Below are positions 61,721 to 64,000 of a DNA stretch of 64,000 bases, in pieces. The position numbers and the translations under genes are program-made. The stretch comes from Chlorocebus sabaeus. Taxonomy: Eukaryota; Chordata; Mammalia; Primates; Cercopithecidae. Below the pieces are notes generated by a model, which had not been told where the DNA came from, ran no database searches, and saw only the letters and a program-made list of their open reading frames with translations. The stretch is from assembly GCF_047675955.1 (NCBI RefSeq), contig NW_027328103.1, positions 310,001 through 374,000 of the forward strand, written 5' to 3'. Within the stretch, counting starts at the first letter, position 1. Every line of letters begins with the position of its first letter.

Positions 61721-63095
61721 GGGGAATTGGCAAAGGTATATTAGGAAGCCCATAGAGGGCTATGGTGAAAAAGGAAATATCTTCCGTTCAAAACTGGAAA
61801 GAAGCCTTCTGAGAAACTGCTCTGTGTTCTGTTAGTTCATCTCAAAGAGTTACATCTTTCCCTTCAAGAAGTCTTTCGCTAAGGCTGTTCTTGGGGAATT
61901 GGCAAAGGGATATTTGGAAGCCGATAGGGTTCTACGGTGAAAAAGGAAATATCTTCCGTTCAAAACTGGAAAGAAGCTTTCTGAGAAACTGCTCTGTGTT
62001 CTGTTAATTCATCTCACAGAGTTACGTCTTTCCCTTCAAGAAGCCTTTCGTTAAGGCTGTTCTTGGCGAATTGGCAAAGGGATATTTGGAAGCCCATAGA
62101 GGGCTATGGTGAAAAAGGAAATATCTTCCGTTCAAAACTGGAAAGAAGCTTTCTGAGAAACTGCTCTGTGTTCTGTTAATTCATCTCACAGAGTTACATC
62201 TTTCCCTTCAAGAAGCCTTTCGCTAAGGCTGTTCTTGTGGAATTGGCAAAGGGTATTTGGAAGCCCATAGAGGGCTATGGTGAAAAAGGAAATATGTTCC
62301 GTTCAAAACTGGAAAGAAGCTTTCTGAGAAACTGCTCTGTGTTCTGTTAATTCATCTCACAGAGTTACATCTTTCCCTTCAAGATGCCTTTCGCTAAGGC
62401 TGTTCTTGTGGAATTGGCAAAGGGATATTTGGAAGCCCATAGAGGGCTATGTTGAAAAAGGAAATATCTTCCGTTGAAAACTGGAAAGAAGCTTTCTGAG
62501 AAACTGCTCTGTGTTCTGTTAATTCATCTCACAGAGTTACATCTTTCCCTTCAAGAAGCCTTTCGCTAAGGCTGTTCTTGTGGAATTGGCAAAGGGATAT
62601 TTGGAAGCCCATAGAGGGCTATGGTGAAAAAGGAAATATCTTCCGTTCAAAACTGGAAAGAAGCTTTCTGAGAAACTGCTCTGTGTTCTGTTAATGCATC
62701 TCACAGAGTTACATCTTTCCCTTCAAGAAGCCTTTCGCTAAGGCTGTTCTTGTGGAATTGGCAAAGGGATATTTGGAAGCCCATAGAGGGCTATGATGAA
62801 AAAGGAAATATCTTCCGTTCAAAATTGGAAAGAAGCTTTCTGAGAAACTGCTCTGTGTTCTGTTAATTCATCTCACAGAGTTACATCTTTCCCTTCAAGA
62901 AGCCTTTAGCTAAGGCTGTTCTTGTGGAATTGGCAAAGGGATATTTGGAAGCCCATAGAGGGCTATGGTGAAAAAGGAAATATCTTCCGTTCAAAACTGG
63001 AAAGAAGCTTTCTGAGAAACTGCGCTGTGTTCTGTTAATTCATCTCACAGAGTTACATCTTTCCCTTCAAGAAGCCTTTGGCTAAGGCTGTTCTT
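61721..63095 (+). repeat. Ordered eight-monomer core, copy 6
   Basis: This near-identical counterpart of 38679-40053 (offset 23042) has the same gatagggttctacgg K monomer, ctcaaagag and 1-base-short V monomer. It is part of the long displaced duplication that runs to the right edge of the window. Confidence 0.86.
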
Positions 63096-63955
63096 GTGGA
63101 ATTGGCAAAGGGATATTTGGAAGCCCATAGAGGGCTATGGTGAAAAAGGAAATATCTTCCGTTCAAAACTGGAAAGAAGCTTTCTGAGAAACTGCTCTGT
63201 GTTCTGTTAATTCATCTCACAGAGTTACATCTTTCCCTTCAAGAAGCCTTTCGCTAAGGCTGTTCTTGTGGAATTGGCAAAGGGATATTTGGAAGCCCAT
63301 AGAGGACTATGGTGAAAAAGGAAATATCTTCCGTTCAAAACTGGAAAGAAGCTTTCTGAGAAACTGCTCTGTGTTCTGTTAATTCATCTCACAGAGTTAC
63401 GTCTTTCCCTTCAAGAAGCCTTTCGCTAAAGCTGTTCTTGTGGAATTGGCAAAGGGATATTTGGAAGCCCATAGAAGGCTATGGTGAAAAATGAAATATC
63501 TTCCGTTCAGAAGTGGAAAGAAGCTTTCTGAGAAATTGCTCTGTGTTCTGTTAATTCATCTCACAGAGTTACGTCTTTCCCTTCAAGAAGCCTTTCGCTA
63601 AGGCTGTTCTTGGGGAATTGGCAAAGGGATATTTGGAAGCCCATAGAGGACTATGGTGAAAAAGGAAATATTTTCCGTTCAAAACTGGAAAGAAGCTTTA
63701 TGAGAAACTGCTCTGTGTTCTGTTAATTCATCTCACAGAGTAACATCTTTCCCTTCAAGAAGCCTTTCGCTAAGGCTGTTCTTGTGGAATTGGCAAAGGG
63801 ATATTTGGAAGCCCATAGAGGGCTATGGTGAAAAATGAAATATCTTCCGTTCAGAAGTGGAAAGAAGCTTTCTGAGAAACTGCTCTGTGTTCTGTTAATT
63901 CATCTCACAGAGTTACGTCTTTCCCTTCAAGAAGCCTTTCGCTAAGGCTGTTCTT

Positions 63956-64000
63956 GGGGAATTTGCAAAGGGATATTTGGAAGCCCATAGAGGACTATGG
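63956..64000 (+). repeat. Partial monomer 373 cut by the window edge
   Basis: The last 45 bases are the start of another monomer, of the gggg-start type with aggact at the variable site. It ends at the window boundary inside the pJ-alpha-like box, so the array continues to the right. The same monomer type, with atttgc in place of attggc, occurs at 40914, exactly 23042 bases upstream, so the edge lies inside a long duplicated block. Confidence 0.93.

Larger units (their letters stand above)
1..64000 (+). repeat. Alpha-satellite (centromeric) tandem array, 372 monomers of ~172 bp
   Basis: The same ~172-bp unit repeats head to tail from the first to the last base, always in the same orientation. 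Starting each unit at the bases gtggaattgg, starts fall at 1, 173, 345, 517, 689, 861 and so on to 63956. The total shortfall of 29 bases against 372 x 172 is explained by thirty 1-base deletions and one 1-base insertion that I located. The consensus is about 41% GC by hand count. It shares the blocks gatatttggaag, ctatggtgaaaaaggaaatatctt, split here as ctatggtgaaaa then aggaaatatctt, and ctcacagagtt with primate alpha satellite. Known of the family: this DNA carries kinetochore chromatin and flanking heterochromatin. The monomeric 172-bp form with a HindIII site per unit is typical of African green monkey and relatives. Neighbouring monomers usually differ at only a few positions. No genes, transposons or unique sequence interrupt it, so no sub-stretch is left unexplained. 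Confidence 0.97.
60137..64000 (+). repeat. Copy of 37095-40958, truncated by window edge
   Basis: The match at offset 23042 is still running at the last base, so the true duplicated segment is longer. Private differences noted are tgagaaatgaaat near 60735, acatgtttccc near 60993, gtgtaattgg near 61033, atgttgaaaaag near 62450, agaggact at 63301 and agaaggct near 63475. Confidence 0.87.

Noticed and set aside
1..64000. CRISPR array or bacterial tandem repeat
   Set aside because: The repeat is 172 bp with no alternation of constant repeats and unique spacers. All positions belong to one eukaryotic satellite monomer matching primate alpha satellite.
1..64000. Canonical CENP-B boxes
   Set aside because: The homologous site reads ctatggtgaaaaaggaa or close variants, with at least three of nine essential bases wrong. 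The tttcgctaaggctgttc site near the monomer end has the TTCG but lacks the central A and the CGGG half.
1..64000. Macaque or baboon dimeric satellite, or ape alpha satellite
   Set aside because: Neighbouring monomers are near-identical rather than alternating between two diverged classes, except for short local stretches. There is no CENP-B box and no single fixed higher-order period. The species call remains an inference.

Overview
The whole 64 kb window is one uninterrupted array of alpha-satellite DNA, the tandem repeat of primate centromeres. It holds 372 complete head-to-tail monomers of about 172 bp plus a 45-base partial copy at the right edge. All monomers lie in the same orientation. 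I see no gene, RNA gene, transposable element, inversion or stretch of unique sequence. The monomer aligns along its length with primate alpha satellite. Its 172-bp length, its near-universal HindIII site (AAGCTT at monomer positions 82-87) and the close similarity of neighbouring monomers fit the classic single-monomer satellite of African green monkey (Chlorocebus) and related Cercopithecini. They do not fit the roughly 340-bp dimers of macaques and baboons or the regular higher-order repeats of apes. The species call is inference from memory of the family, not a database match.

Phase bookkeeping: with monomer 1 starting at base 1, the last monomer starts at 63956. That is 372 x 172 minus 29, and I can account for it by thirty single-base deletions and one single-base insertion relative to the consensus.

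Layout. From 1 to about 31 kb the array is a mosaic of duplicated multi-monomer blocks (1-1050 with 5846-6895; 1585-2750 with 8632-9797; 6870-7890 with 10822-11842; 7890-9750 with 16828-18344; 9785-11160 with 22846-24221; a near-perfect tandem of seven monomers at 20985-23388). From about 31.6 kb to the end a second set of variants dominates. Here recognisable monomer types recur in a fixed order, but the number of monomers between recurrences varies (about 12 to 19), so this is an irregular higher-order organisation. Within it are a two-monomer alternation (31628-32659, 51232-51919), a 17-monomer tandem duplication (45040-50371) and a duplication displaced by about 23 kb (34.6-41 kb matching 58.4-64 kb).

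Probable role: centromeric or pericentromeric heterochromatin, with one nucleosome-sized unit per monomer. At the position where ape satellites carry either a CENP-B box or a pJ-alpha box, every monomer I checked has a pJ-alpha-like sequence. No canonical CENP-B box was found. The open reading frames present are chance read-through of satellite and are not annotated as genes. I find no previously undescribed gene system; the interest lies in the array's evolutionary architecture.
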